Of a stretch of 64,000 nucleotides of DNA, positions 20,157 through 31,174 are shown piece by piece. A program made the position numbers and the translations under genes. The notes beneath the pieces are model-generated. The model saw only the letters and a program-made list of their open reading frames with translations, did no database searches and was not told where the DNA came from. The DNA comes from Brucella cytisi (GTDB lineage Bacteria > Pseudomonadota > Alphaproteobacteria > Rhizobiales > Rhizobiaceae), in NCBI GenBank assembly GCA_012103075.1, contig JAAVLQ010000002.1, positions 1,133,001-1,197,000 on the forward strand, in the 5' to 3' direction. Position 1 is the first letter of the stretch. The number at the start of each line of letters is the position of its first letter.

Positions 20157-21127
20157 GGCGCCGCGTCCGCTTCGCCGGGCGGAACGCTTCAACAGGTAGT
20201 CGAAGGGTGGCATGACAGCGAGCAAGGGCTCCCGCTTCAGCGCGAATGCCATCAGCGAACCCGCCACTTTCGGCCTCCGCACCAGATTGGAGACCGCTGA
20301 CCAATAAGCCCGTTTGGTAAGGCAATCCTGAACCATTGCAAACAGACGGTGTTGATGCGGCAAGCTGGCGCCTTCATGATCGAAGAAGGACCGGAATCCC
20401 GCCTCAAACTCGCGGTTCCGGGACAGAATACCATTCACCGTCGCCGACCGGTTCTGGGGATGCGACCGCGCAAAAGCCTGTATCTGGCCGGTAGAGGCGA
20501 CGGAACCGCGTGTGGCGATGCGAAGCCACATTTCGAGATCGTCAGTATGGGAAAGCGACGTGCGGTAATATCCCATCTGTTTCTGGATCGCAGTCCTCAC
20601 AACCGCAGTCGGGCCTGTAACCGGGTTAAACGCATGCTGGCAGGCAAACTCAATGAATTCTTCCCCGGACCATATCCGCCACTCGTCCGAAGCGGGGACG
20701 TGGCACCTGTCACACGAGCTTCACCATCGTCGGCTTTTATCCGGCCCGTCGCGCCATGCGCGAGATGAACGTCGTCGCGTTGCGACAGCATTCTTGTCGC
20801 CCTTTCCAGAGCCCCTCTCGCCAGCAGATCATCCGAACACAGGATCAGGAAATATTCCGATGCGGCCCAGTCTATGCCCTCGTTGAACGAAGCATGCGGC
20901 CCCAGATTTTTCTGACGGAGCAGCAGCTGGACACGGCTGTCGCCGGCCGCAAGGCTCTTGGCAACCTCGACGCTATTATCTGTCGAGGCATTGTCGATGA
21001 TGAGCAGACGGACATTGACGCCTGATTGTTGCAAGACGCTGTTGGAGCAGGCGGAAAGATAGCGACCATAGTTGAAGTTGGGAATAACAACGTCGATTGT
21101 CGGCTGTTCCAATTTGCATTTGTCCAT
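20154..21127 (-). CDS. Glycosyltransferase family 2 (GT-A), one frameshift
   Basis: ATG at 21127. GT-A core: IDVVIPNFNYGRYLSACSNS, IIDNASTDNSVEVA, and the metal-binding region YFLILCSDDLLARG. The reading changes frame near 20630 (after ARVTGATSP) and continues GYYRTSLSHTDDLEMWLRIA, a classic GT2 C-terminal ED/W motif region, to a stop at 20154. Repaired length is about 323 residues. It starts 12 bases after the flippase stop, so the two share an operon. Confidence 0.87.
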
Positions 21128-21138
21128 GACAGGCCGTC

Positions 21139-22624
21139 CTATTCTGCAGGGGTCGACGCCGATCGGGGCATAAGCCGCGCCCGAAGCTTTCCGAAAAGCC
21201 AGCTCAGCGATGGCTCGACCTCGGCAGCGAAGGGATGGCGCACCACAAATAGCGCGCCCAGCCAACTCACCACCGCGATGAGGCCCATCACGACGCCTCT
21301 GGTCCAAAGGGATTTCCAGCGAAAAACCATCAGCGGCAACCATTGCAAGCGGTATGGCCAGCGCAATCAGAGTCACAAGACCGCTTTTCAGCAATTCCCG
21401 ACCAAGCACGGCATAGGAAAAGGCCACGTGCCTGCGCACGAAAACGATGGCTATGACCATCTGTATGGGCAAGCTGATGAACTGACCCAGCGCGACGGCA
21501 AGCAGCCCATAAAATGCAGCTGTGCCTATAACGGTGAGTGCGACCAGCCGCGAAATGAGATTGGACAGGAAAGCTTCGCGGTTTTCACCCAATGCCATCA
21601 GCAAGGGATAGGTCAGAATCGCAGGAAACCAGAAAAGGCAGGCAAGGCTGAGGATCGCCACTATGGGCACGCATTCAGTCCAGTCGGGGCCAAGAACGAT
21701 GTGCACTGCCGGATAGGCGAGCAGCGCCAGCAATGCCTGTGCCGGCCAGTAGGCGACGGTAATATAGGACAAGGCGCGGATGTATGACTGGCTGATATCC
21801 GCTCCGGCACGAACTTGCGCCGAAAGCATCGGGAACGCCACGGTGAAGACGGCTGAAAGGATGATGCGATCCGGCAAACCACTCAAAGTGTCGGCACGGT
21901 TGTAAATGCCAACTGCCGATATGGGCATGAAACGCCCGAGCAGAAGCTGCGGAAGCGTCATGCAAATCTTGTTCAGACCAGCATTGCCTCCAAGATAAAT
22001 CCCGAACCGCCGGGCCGTGTCGAAACTGGCCAATGACGGGCGGAACAGATTTTTCAAAGGGTGGATCGAGACAGCCAGCCCCGTTGTTATCAACGCGCTT
22101 GCCAGCAGTCCGAAGGCAAAACACATATGCCCGAAACCGCTGAAGGCCATGGCAATGGTTACCAATGCACCCAGACCGGCCCCGGCGGTGCGGATGCGCG
22201 CTAATGTTCCGAAGGCCATGTCGCGCTTCAGCAATGCGACAATCGGTAAGGACAGGCTTTCGACCAGCGCGGCCACAATCGTGATGCTGAGAAAAAGCTT
22301 CAACTTCGGATCGTTATAGGATTCGGCGAAGTATCCGAGTGCAAAATACAGGATCAGCGACAGCAGAACCGTTACACCCATCAGAAAAGTAAGCGAAGTC
22401 CGGATGTCCTGATCGCGTACCTTATCGATCTTTATCAAAAATTCGGGACTGGCGAATTCACGCAGCGAAAACACGACTGCCGTAAGGCTCAAGCCTATCA
22501 CACCCATTCCGGTTTCGGCTGGCCCCAGAACACGTGACACCGCAGCCACCGTCACAAAGTTGAAGAGCAGCCCTGCATATTGTTCGAGCGCCGCCATGAG
22601 GAAACCCCTGCGACTGCCATTCAT
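21139..22624 (-). CDS. Wzx-like polysaccharide flippase (MOP/PST family), one frameshift
   Basis: About 495 residues with some twelve hydrophobic helices, beginning MNGSRRGFLMAALEQYAGLL (ATG 22624 after GGAGCGG). The PST-family features RVLGPAETGMGVIGL and NRADTLSGLPDRII are clear. A frame change near 21310 moves the real C-terminus (VVSWLGALFVVRHPF) into another frame ending at TAG 21139. It flips the lipid-linked repeat unit across the inner membrane. Without the correction the gene appears fused to the downstream GT2, which is an artefact. Confidence 0.88.
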
Positions 22625-22898
22625 GATCCGCTCCAACAGGTATTCTCTGGCACCGCCAGCGTTTTCTGCATCATCGTTTCATCCCCATTCATGACAGCGC
22701 GGGCAAAAGCGTCCGCAGGCGCAATTTTCCAATCCTCGCTCAGAATAATCCTTTGCCACAGGCACGAAATGTCGCCCTTGGTGTTAGCACCTGACCTGAA
22801 AGGAGTATGCGGCACGCTCTAAAGCCAAGTCGTGGATAGCAGCGTCAGTGCGTAAAAATTTCCGGAGTTTGATCTTTTGCACGCGCCTCGGAGGAGAC

Positions 22899-24048
22899 AT
22901 GACGAGTCTTTCCCCGGATCACGCTTCTGGCCTTCGCTCTTTCCGTCGCTTTCTGCCTCGGCTTTCGGGGGCTGGCACGCGAATGGCATCTCATCGACAT
23001 TCCTGATGCCCGCAAGAGGCATGACGGGAATGTCCCGCTTTGCGGGGGCATTGCCATTTTCCTCTCGTTTTCCGCAGCCACGTTTCTGGCGTTTGGCGTT
23101 TCAGGACATGCCAATGCCATGGCCTTGCTGCCGGGGCTTGTGCTCATCCTCGTCGCCGGTGTTCTCGATGACCGTTTCAACCTGCCTGTCGCGCCGCGCC
23201 TTGCAATCCAGTTGCTCGCAGCCTTCCTGATAATTGCTATCACCGGGGTGACGCAGACCTATCTCGGGCTTGCTTCCGATGGCGTCGAAACTGCCGCCAC
23301 GTCCACTCCGGAAATGCTTATACAGGTCCTGACCGGACCGCTTTTCCTGATTATCGCGCTTGCTTTCATTGTCGGCCTTGTCAATGCGGTCAATATGAGT
23401 GACGGCGTGGACGGACTGGCAGGGTCGGCGAGTGCTGCCGCATTCTTCTGGCTGGCCGTCATCGGCTTCGGGATCGGCGAACATCGCCTCGGGCTCCGTG
23501 CGCTCGCTCTTGCTGCTGCCTGCCTCGGCTTTCTGGTTTTCAACATGCGGCATCGCTGGCGCGCACGAGCAAGCCTTTTCCTTGGCGATGGCGGCAGCAC
23601 ATTTCTCGGTGCAGCCCTTGCCGGATTTATCCTCATCCTTGCAAGCGGAACCGCCGCCGTCGCCTTTCCCGTCCTGATCTGGATCGTGATCGTGCCAGTC
23701 ATTGATACGCTGAGTCTGATCGTGCGCCGCATGTCTGTACGCAGAAGCCCGTTCTCGCCGGACCGGCAGCATCTGCATCATCTGCTGATGGATGCGGGCC
23801 TTTCCTGCGGGCAAACAGCCGTAGCGGTCATGGCGCTCAATCTTCTGGCGGGAGCCATCGCCTACATCGCCATCCGGTTCGACATACCCGTCTGGCCGAT
23901 GCTTCTGGCGCTGGCGATCCCTGCCGCAGCGCACACGCTCTTCGTGCTGCGCATGACCAGAGGCGCACGTCCGATCGTTACCGCTTCGATGGCCGAGGCC
24001 AACCCGACCACCAAACCGAACATCACTTATCCGGGGGCAACTTCATGA
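22899..24048 (+). CDS. WecA/WbpL-like polyprenyl-phosphate sugar-1-phosphate transferase, frameshifted near start
   Basis: Multi-pass membrane enzyme of the MraY/WecA family that starts repeat-unit assembly by moving a HexNAc-1-P to undecaprenyl phosphate. Visible motifs are HLIDIPDARKRHDGNVPLCG, VLDDRFNLP, the catalytic NAVNMSDGVDGLAG, LFLGDGGSTFLG and the His loop DRQHLHHLL. The ATG at 22899 with GGAGG upstream is followed by a break near 22915 that joins to ITLLAFALSVAFC. Repaired length is about 382 residues. It begins a five-gene operon in which successive genes overlap by about four bases. Confidence 0.88.
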
Positions 24049-24932
24049 CTGTGTCCGTCCTCATCAGAACGCTTAACGAGGAAGTCAATCTACCTGCATG
24101 CCTCGCCTCACTCGACTGGTGCGACGATATCGTAGTGCTCGATTCATTCAGCACTGATCGTACCGTGGAAATCGCCAAAGCAGCGGGCGCGCGCGTCTAT
24201 CAGCGCGTCTATGACACCGAGGACCGCCAGCGCATGTACGGGCTGACGGAAATCGAGTTCAAACATCTTTGGATCTATACACCCGATGCGGACGAAATCA
24301 CACCGCCGGACCTGCGAGATGAAATACTGTCGGTCACCGCTGATCCCGACCGACCGGAAGTGTTTTTCCGGCTTCGCTACAAGAACATGTTCATGGGGCG
24401 CTGGATACGCCATGCAAGCCTCTATCCGACATGGATCACCCGGCTGGTCAGGTCGGATCGCGTACGCTTCGAGCGTTCAATCCATGCACGCGCAACCGGA
24501 GGTCCGAGCGGCCAGTTACAGGCGCATTTCATCCATTACAGCTTCAACAAGGGGCTCGCCGCCCGGTACGACAAACACAATCTCTATTCCACCGTTGAAG
24601 CGGATTTGTCGGCAGCGCGGCTTCTTGAGCGGCGCGTCGATTGGGGTGGCCTCCTGTCGGGCAATCCGGAACGGCGTCGGCGCGCCATGAAATCCCTGTC
24701 CTACAATTTACCGTGTCGGCCGACCTTGCGCTTCTTCTACATGTATGTGCTGCGCGGTGGCTTCCTCGACGGCAAGCCCGGCTATCTCTATTGCCGCCTG
24801 CTTTCGGCTTACGAGTTCATGATCGTGATCAAGATGGAAGAGCAACGCCAGCGCCAATCGGCGCTTCTGGCTGAATCATCATCAGTCAGACGCCCTTTGG
24901 AAACCGAAGCACCAGAACGGCGTATGGTATGA
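24045..24932 (+). CDS. Glycosyltransferase family 2, WaaE/KdtX-like
   Basis: Intact, 295 residues. Starts VSVLIRTLNEEVNLPACLAS, then DDIVVLDSFSTDRTVEIAK, and YTPDADEITPPDL in the position of the metal-binding acidic motif. The basic C-terminal part carries HYSFNKGLAARYDKHN and a membrane-associated FFYMYVLRGGFLDG. The WaaE/KdtX group adds glucose-type residues in lipopolysaccharide core or exopolysaccharide. ATGA overlaps with both neighbours show tight coupling. Confidence 0.88.
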   Translation: MTVSVLIRTLNEEVNLPACLASLDWCDDIVVLDSFSTDRTVEIAKAAGARVYQRVYDTEDRQRMYGLTEIEFKHLWIYTPDADEITPPDLRDEILSVTADPDRPEVFFRLRYKNMFMGRWIRHASLYPTWITRLVRSDRVRFERSIHARATGGPSGQLQAHFIHYSFNKGLAARYDKHNLYSTVEADLSAARLLERRVDWGGLLSGNPERRRRAMKSLSYNLPCRPTLRFFYMYVLRGGFLDGKPGYLYCRLLSAYEFMIVIKMEEQRQRQSALLAESSSVRRPLETEAPERRMV

Positions 24933-25548
24933 TGCTGCCCATTATTCTGCCCTGTGCCGTTTTGTTCGGACTGGTCGCCATGTTCTTCTCGGAACCTGTT
25001 CTGACCTTGCAGGATGATGGCGGCAGAGCTGATGTGATCGTCGTACCCGGCGGAGACGGACCACCCCGCGCGGCGGAGGCCGCACGTCTCTGGAAGGAAG
25101 GCCGCTCACCGGTGATCCTTGTTACCGGCGACGGGGATTGTCTCTCCAACAAACGGATCATGGTGCGCAAAGGCGTGACACCATCGGCGATTTTTGTGGA
25201 ATGCCAATCGGGCAGCACCGGCAGAATGCCCGATTTTCCGCGCCCCTCATGCGCGAAATACAGGCCAGAAGTGCGCTGATCGTGACTAACTGGTATCACT
25301 CGCGCCGTGCCATAGCGAGCTTTCGCGCCGCCTGCCCCCAGATGCGTTTCATCTCGTCTCCCATCGGCGGCGATGACGGTCGGCCCGGTTTTCCAACAAC
25401 ACCCACGGACATGGAACTCGTCGTCAAGGAATATGTGAAACTTGGCTGGTATCTGATTTCAGGCCGCATCTTCCCACACGACCTTTCCACGGACGAACCG
25501 GCACCCGATCTTTCGGATGTATGCGCTGATGCGGGGGTTACACAATGA
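24929..25548 (+). CDS. YdcF-family (DUF218) membrane-associated protein, one frameshift
   Basis: An N-terminal membrane helix is followed by the DUF218 start DVIVVPGGDGPPRAAEAARLW and ILVTGDGD, then after a break near 25230 the C-terminal part LIVTNWYHSRRAIASFRAACP. Repaired length is about 205 residues. DUF218 proteins (YdcF, ElyC, SanA) are linked to envelope and undecaprenyl-lipid metabolism. Here the gene sits between a glycosyltransferase and the Wzy-like gene with overlapping start and stop codons, so a role in lipid-linked glycan handling is likely. The exact reaction is not known. Confidence 0.8.
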
Positions 25549-26900
25549 ACCTCTCACTCACCCGGATTTTCGTCGGTTGCGTCCTCTGCCTTCTGGCTGG
25601 CGGTCTCTTCTCCAGACCGGAACGCATGTATCAGTTTCCGTTTCTTGCAGGGGTGATGACCTTCGGCTTCCTGCTGCCGCAGCTTCCCGCCCTCGTATAT
25701 GATCAGTTTCTGCCTTCCGGCGCTTATGCCAAGACCATGATCATGGGCATTCTGTCGTTCGCAATGCTGATGCTTGGGTGGCGCCTGACGAAAAAGCCGA
25801 TACAGTTTCTCAGCATGAGTTTCAGCGAACGCAGACTGCTCTGGGCTGCAGCAGGCCTGTCGGCTTTCGGCGCTGTCTTCTATTTCCTCCTTAGCCGCCT
25901 TCCGGGAGACGTCTCCATCGGCGTACAAATGACTGGTATGCCGGTGGTGTACCTCTTCTTTGCACAGCTCATGCCCTATGGCCCGGCCATCGCCGTCCTG
26001 TGTTTCGCACGGCGGCCGTCATGGTTTGCCATCGCGATCATCCTGTTCGATCTGGTTTTCTATCTGGACCGTATTCTGGTCACAGGAAAACGCGCAGAGA
26101 CCATCCAGCTGGTCCTCATGTTCCTTCTCGCCTTCTGGTTCTACCGACGAATTGTCGTACCTCGAACAATCATGGCAATCAGCATCCCGGCTGGCACATT
26201 TCTCATGACCAGTATGGGCGATTATCGACAGGTAACCCGTGCGGATGCGAGCTTTGTTCTCGATGAGATTCTGGAGATCGACTATGCCGCCAATTTTCGC
26301 GCTACCCTTGACCGTGGTGGTCCGGAAATGCGCAATGCCGTGCAACGTATTGATGAAATTGATCGGCGGCTCGAGTTTGATTACGGCAAGTATCACTGGA
26401 ACCGTATCATCTTTACATTCGTTCCGGCGCAACTTGTGGGTAGTCGCATCAAGGAAGCGCTCTATCTCGATGTCCCGGAACCCAGCCGGGATTACAACCC
26501 TTTGACAGGCTCGACCGAAACGGGATTGGTCGATGCGTTCTTGTCATTCTGGTATTTCGGAGCCCTGAAATTCCTGCTGCTTGCCCGGGCCATGCGCAGA
26601 CTTTGGGAAACGGCAATGGCAGGCGAGATGCTCGGACAATTGGTGTATATGCTTTCCATTGTTCCGGCCATGCACTCAATTTCTCATCACACGGATTGGG
26701 TCGTGCCTGTCTGGATTCACATGGCATTGTTCCTCATTCCCGTTCTGTCGTTCTGCGTAATCCGCAATCGATCAATCCAGCTCCCGCTTCCGCCATCACA
26801 AAGCGGCGCGATCAACATTGCGGGGGCGGTTTTCAGGAAGGATGGTCATCATGACCGTGACGTCAGACCACAAAGGGACGTTCACCGGAGAAACCGGTAA
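25545..26900 (+). CDS. Multi-pass membrane protein, candidate O-antigen/exopolysaccharide polymerase (Wzy-like)
   Basis: 451 residues with around ten hydrophobic segments and one large hydrophilic stretch (about residues 215-320) that would be the periplasmic loop, as in Wzy polymerases. I see no strong sequence signature; Wzy proteins are poorly conserved, and the call depends on topology and position between YdcF and an acetyltransferase. The C-terminus overlaps the next gene by 50 bases, unlike the four-base overlaps elsewhere in this operon. A hidden frame change would place the stop at the ATGA at 26851-26854. Confidence 0.7.
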   Translation: MNLSLTRIFVGCVLCLLAGGLFSRPERMYQFPFLAGVMTFGFLLPQLPALVYDQFLPSGAYAKTMIMGILSFAMLMLGWRLTKKPIQFLSMSFSERRLLWAAAGLSAFGAVFYFLLSRLPGDVSIGVQMTGMPVVYLFFAQLMPYGPAIAVLCFARRPSWFAIAIILFDLVFYLDRILVTGKRAETIQLVLMFLLAFWFYRRIVVPRTIMAISIPAGTFLMTSMGDYRQVTRADASFVLDEILEIDYAANFRATLDRGGPEMRNAVQRIDEIDRRLEFDYGKYHWNRIIFTFVPAQLVGSRIKEALYLDVPEPSRDYNPLTGSTETGLVDAFLSFWYFGALKFLLLARAMRRLWETAMAGEMLGQLVYMLSIVPAMHSISHHTDWVVPVWIHMALFLIPVLSFCVIRNRSIQLPLPPSQSGAINIAGAVFRKDGHHDRDVRPQRDVHRRNR

Positions 26901-27477
26901 ATCGCGCCAACTGGATGGCATTTCAGGCAGAATGAACGCGTCGCGCCCCATGGAAGGCGGCGCGACCTTCACACTCGGACACCGTGTTCAGCGTCTGTGC
27001 TGGCAGGCAAGCTGGCTGTTACTGGCGGCATGGACGCCGTCTTTCCTGTGGCGCTGGCGTGGCGCGGTGTTGCGTGCCTTCGGCGCGAAGGTTCACAAGA
27101 CCGCCATCGTGCGCGGCAGTGCGCGCATCTGGTGGCCGGGCAATCTGACCATGGGCGCTCATTCATCGCTGGGACCGGGAGCACTCTGCTATAACGTAGC
27201 GCACGTAACGCTTGCCCCATTTGCCATCATTTCACAACGCGCGCATCTGTGCACGGCGGGGCACAATATCGATCAGGCGGATTTTCCTCTCACGGCAGCA
27301 CCTATTCAAATCGGGCCTTATGGCTGGGTTGCAGCTGAAGCCTTTGTCGGGCCGGGCGTGACCATCGGTGAAGGCGCAGTTCTTGGCGCACGCGGGGTCG
27401 GCTTCCGTGATATGGAACCATGGATGGTCTATGTCGGCAATCCGGCCAAGCCCGTGAGACCCCGACGAAAGCCCTGA
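26851..27477 (+). CDS. Hexapeptide-repeat acyltransferase, WcaF/colanic-acid type
   Basis: 208 residues from the ATG at 26851 (an in-frame alternative start lies at 26818). The N-terminal WQASWLLLAAWTPSFLWRWR is typical of the WcaF-like group. The left-handed beta-helix repeats follow (SARIWWPGNLTMGAHSSLG, then GWVAAEAFVGPGVTIGEGAV), closing with YVGNPAKPVRPR. These trimeric enzymes O-acetylate sugars with acetyl-CoA. It is the last gene of the plus-strand polysaccharide operon and ends three bases from the convergent glycosyltransferase. Confidence 0.87.
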   Translation: MTVTSDHKGTFTGETGKSRQLDGISGRMNASRPMEGGATFTLGHRVQRLCWQASWLLLAAWTPSFLWRWRGAVLRAFGAKVHKTAIVRGSARIWWPGNLTMGAHSSLGPGALCYNVAHVTLAPFAIISQRAHLCTAGHNIDQADFPLTAAPIQIGPYGWVAAEAFVGPGVTIGEGAVLGARGVGFRDMEPWMVYVGNPAKPVRPRRKP

Positions 27478-27480
27478 CAA

Positions 27481-28677
27481 TCAGGAAGCAGGAACGGACC
27501 GGAGCGCCTTGCTGCCCGCAACGGCGCCGCTTTTTGCGGCTGAAAGCTTTGATAGGCCGCAATTGTCTGGAGAGCGATGCGTGGCCGTGTAGTTGGCCCG
27601 CACAAGTCTGGCACCAGCCGCACCCATGCGTCTCGCGTGATCGGGATCTTCCAGAATTTGCTCAAGCGCTGAAGCCACAGCCATCGGGTCGAGCGAACAG
27701 ACCACACCGGCACCAGCTTCAGCCACTTCCGGAAAATGGCATACATCGGTAATCGCAACCGGTACGCCGCAGGCCAACGCCTCGGTTATGGCGACGCTGA
27801 ATCCTTCCTGACGGCTTGGCAGGCAAAAACAGGCCGATTGTTTCAGGGCAGCGATCTTCGCCGAACCATAGAGCCCGCCTGTCATGTGTACCCGCGTCTC
27901 AAGCCCGTATTGACGAATACGCTGCCGAAAATCTTCTTCCGCACCACCATCAGGACCCGCGACAACCAGATCCACATCAGGGAACAAGGTGGCAACACGA
28001 CGAAAGGCATCGGCAAGTATATCAAGACCTTTCTTGTAGTGCAGCCGCGACAGAAAAAGTATGTAGGGCCGTTCCGGCAATCCGCGCACGGCAATATCCT
28101 TGTCGCCCTCGACTTCATTGAGGAAAATTCCGTTCGGGATGATCATCGAGGGTGATTTCAGGCCTAGCGGCCGCATCAGCTCGATTTCATCCGCATTCAG
28201 CGCGTGGATGAACGCTGCACCGTCGAGCATACGACGAAAACCGAGCATCATCGCGATCTTCTTCTTCCATGCGCTCTGTTGCATACTCCACACGTCAAGC
28301 ATACCGCAACAACATACGCAATATGGCACACGATAGCGGCGGCAAAGCATTGATGCCCGCAACAGATTGGTTTCCCATATGCCATGAAGATGCACAAAAT
28401 CTGCCGAGCACAGCAGCATCTCCATTGCTTTTGCTGCAGCCCCGCCGAACAAGGTTTCCCGCAGGTCAGGCATTGGTAAAAGCAGGGTACGCACCTTGTC
28501 GAAACCGGGAATTGTGGCCGTGGCGCTGACGGCGCGACCGCTCACTTCATCATCGCTATAGCTCACGATTGTCACTTCATGACCGAGCGTGGCCTGCGCT
28601 GCTGCAAGCCGCACCACGACGGCTTGCGGGCCGCCCTTGGCAGGATCGTAGGAACCGATGACGTGGACAATGTTCAT
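27481..28677 (-). CDS. Glycosyltransferase family 4 (GT-B)
   Basis: 398 residues as read. MNIVHVIGSYDPAKGGPQAV opens the acceptor domain; the donor domain has LFLSRLHYKKGLDILADAF and CLPSRQEGFSVAITEALACG. After about 27590 the frame looks wrong: an adjacent frame gives IALQTIAAYQS, the usual final helix, so the last 35 residues may be false. A run of three cysteines follows VPYCV near residue 128. It overlaps the preceding GT4 gene by four bases, third of a three-glycosyltransferase operon. Confidence 0.87.
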   Translation of the reverse strand: MNIVHVIGSYDPAKGGPQAVVVRLAAAQATLGHEVTIVSYSDDEVSGRAVSATATIPGFDKVRTLLLPMPDLRETLFGGAAAKAMEMLLCSADFVHLHGIWETNLLRASMLCRRYRVPYCVCCCGMLDVWSMQQSAWKKKIAMMLGFRRMLDGAAFIHALNADEIELMRPLGLKSPSMIIPNGIFLNEVEGDKDIAVRGLPERPYILFLSRLHYKKGLDILADAFRRVATLFPDVDLVVAGPDGGAEEDFRQRIRQYGLETRVHMTGGLYGSAKIAALKQSACFCLPSRQEGFSVAITEALACGVPVAITDVCHFPEVAEAGAGVVCSLDPMAVASALEQILEDPDHARRMGAAGARLVRANYTATHRSPDNCGLSKLSAAKSGAVAGSKALRSVPAS

Positions 28678-29905
28678 GCCGCCTTCTCCCGAAAGATTGC
28701 TGAGGTCAACCGTTCGCCATAACGCGATAAAGTAAAATCAGCCGCGCGTTCGCGGGCGCTTTCGCCCATCCGTTCCAGCGCTGCCGGATTGCTTGCAAGT
28801 TCCCGCAGGATTTCTGTTGTCTCCATGACGTCCCGGATAGGCACGATATAGCCGTCGATACCGTTGCGAACGACACTGCCCGTATTCTCCGTACAAATTA
28901 CAGGCAGCCCAGCGGCCAGCGCTTCATAAACGGAAATCGCCGACCCTTCGCATAACGAAGGCAACAGAAAGACATCGGCCCACTCAAATTGCTTGCGCAT
29001 CTCGCTGCGCGGAATGGGGCCTGTCAATTCGACCGAGGCGGCGAGCTTCTTCTGTGCTTCCGGCAACAGTTCCAGCGGGCCGACCATCCGGAATTCCACC
29101 TCTCCCGCCAGCAATCGAGAAACCCCGCCGACATAAGGCGAACCTTTGCGCAAGCCAACCGCGCCCACTGTCAGCACGCGCAATTTGCACGGTGCCCGTG
29201 GTTTCCGTTCAACACGGAAACGCGTATCGACACCTGTCGGAACCACCACGATCTTTTCGGGAGCACAACCTTCTTCAACCACATGACGGGCAACAAAAGG
29301 TGATGGACACACAACCACATCGGCCAGCTGCCATTCGGCTCGTTCACGCTCCGCGAAAGCCTCGGAATATCCATCGCTTTCGAGCGGCAATTGCCACCCC
29401 AGGTTCAACAATTCCTCTTCATAACCAAGCTGGTCGACGATGGCGCGCGGCGCGATCACCTGATCGATCGCTGTCCAAAGACCCATTTTTCGCGCAGCCG
29501 ACAACAGCTCAACAGCTTCACCGCTGAAGGCATAGACACCACTTGCGCCGTGAAATCCGCTTTCAGCGACCAGCCTTCCGAAGGTTTCACCAGCCCATAT
29601 TGCATTGGCAGTGGATTTCGGCCCGGTCTGGTTCGCCAGTCTGCGTACGGCGGAATGCAGTCCGAAGCCCGGAAAAGTTGTCATCTGTTGTTGGGGAATT
29701 CCCCGGGGTTTGCGTCCAATCAATCTCCGAACAGAGGATGGGAGCGCATTGGAGGGCAAGCTGTTGAGGAAACGTGGCCATCCCTGAAAAGCGCATATGT
29801 CCGTATAAAAAATGTGCCAGCTTCTGATTATTCGCAAAAAATCCGCGGGACTGCATAGTGCCGGCGGGCGCCCAACTGGCTGACAACGACCGACCCATCC
29901 ATCAT
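28674..29905 (-). CDS. Glycosyltransferase family 4, HYAVPR-type, frameshifted N-terminus
   Basis: The true start is the ATGATG at 29905/29902, giving MMDGSVVVSQLGARRHYAVP, which matches the usual opening of this subgroup. Breaks near 29835 and 29820 then lead to FYTDICAFQGWPRFLNSLP. The donor domain includes VVVPTGVDTRFRVERKPR, VGAVGLRKGSPYV and FLLPSLCEGSAISVYEALA. Repaired length is about 410 residues. It overlaps both neighbours by four bases, so it is expressed with them. Confidence 0.85.
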
Positions 29906-31174
29906 AATTCCCTCGGCTGGAACTGCCGGTCGAGAACCGGCATAGCCTGTGGCACCACCTTTTCCTCAAGCCGCGAGATGGCCGACTGCCAGACGGCTGC
30001 GCCATATTCACGCGAATAGGCCGTTTCCATCAGATAGCGGGCATTGTTGCCCATCGACATGCGTCCCACAGGCGAATGGCGCAAATGAAGGATCGCGTTG
30101 ACCAATGCATCGACATCGCCCGGTCTCAGCGCCATACCGCACTGAAAATCGCGGACGATTGTGCCGATCTCGCCTTCCGTATCACCGATGAAGATTGTCG
30201 GACGGGCCGCCGCGAGGACGCCATAGAACTTGCTGGGCACGATACAATGTTCCAGCTCCGGCTTCAGCGAAACCAGATGCACATTGGCCGCGCCAAGGCT
30301 CTCGGAGAGCTTTTCCACGGGCTGGAATGGTTTCATCATCACATTGGTCAAACCGCGTCGCTTGACTTCACTTTCGACGAAACCACGCTGCTGCCCCTCG
30401 CCGATCATCAAAAAGACGATGCTTTTCATATGCCGGAGCCGCTCCGCAGCATCGAGCACCGTCTTGAACTCGTGCGCGCGCCCGAAGTTGCCCGAGTAAC
30501 CGATGACGAATTTTCGACCGAGCCCCCAGCCACGGCGCAAGGGGTTCTGCGACGGCTCCACCGGAACGATTTCGTTGCGGTCGGCCCAGTGGTGAACCAC
30601 GCTCAGGCTTTCCGCCGGAATATCCCGCGTCGAAAGATAATGCGCCATGCGGTCTATCGGACAGATTGTCAGTGCGGACTGGCGCATCGACCAGTTGCGC
30701 AGGATCAGGGCGAGCTTACCGGAAACGGTATCGGACTTGATGAGGCCGAGTTCCATTGCCGTTTCGGGAAAAAGATCCATCACCCAGTTGACCAGCTTTG
30801 CCCGTCGCAAGCGAACAGGCAGCGCTGCCGAAACGGAAAGAAGCGGCGGATCGGTACAGACGACGCAGACATCGTCCTTGCGGGCATTAGATGCAAACCC
30901 GGGCGGCCGCGGACAGATGAAAGGTTGCATAATCGACCGCGCGCCCGACAAGCTTGCCCCGACCAAAGCCCGAGGTCCATATGCGATGCACATCTATGCC
31001 GTCGATCGTTTCACGCGCGGGCAACACGTCCTTCCGCTTGTCGTGATAGCTGCGGCTTGCCAGCACTGTCGTTTCGATGCCTTCACGCACAAGCGTATGG
31101 GCAAGGCTCGTCACCATCCGGCTCGTCGCCGACTGGTCCGGGTAGAAGTAACGATTGGCAAGCACCACACGCAT
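29902..31174 (-). CDS. WcaI-like glycosyltransferase family 4, one frameshift
   Basis: MRVVLANRYFYPDQSATSRM at the ATG at 31174 is the WcaI-type opening. The break near 30920 separates FHLSAAARV from the next segment, which continues KLVNWVMDLFPETAMELGL, GYSGNFGRAHEFKTVL and IVPSKFYGVLAAARPTIFIG (donor-site E replaced in an SKFYG context, as in WcaI homologues). Repaired length is about 423 residues. In colanic acid systems this group works on fucose-containing repeats, which fits the divergent GDP-fucose genes next door. Confidence 0.87.

Noticed and set aside
20597..22636. A 679-residue fusion of a flippase and a family 2 glycosyltransferase.
   Set aside because: The flippase's real C-terminus lies in another frame and ends at TAG 21139, and the glycosyltransferase has its own ATG at 21127. 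The fusion is created by one indel near 21310.
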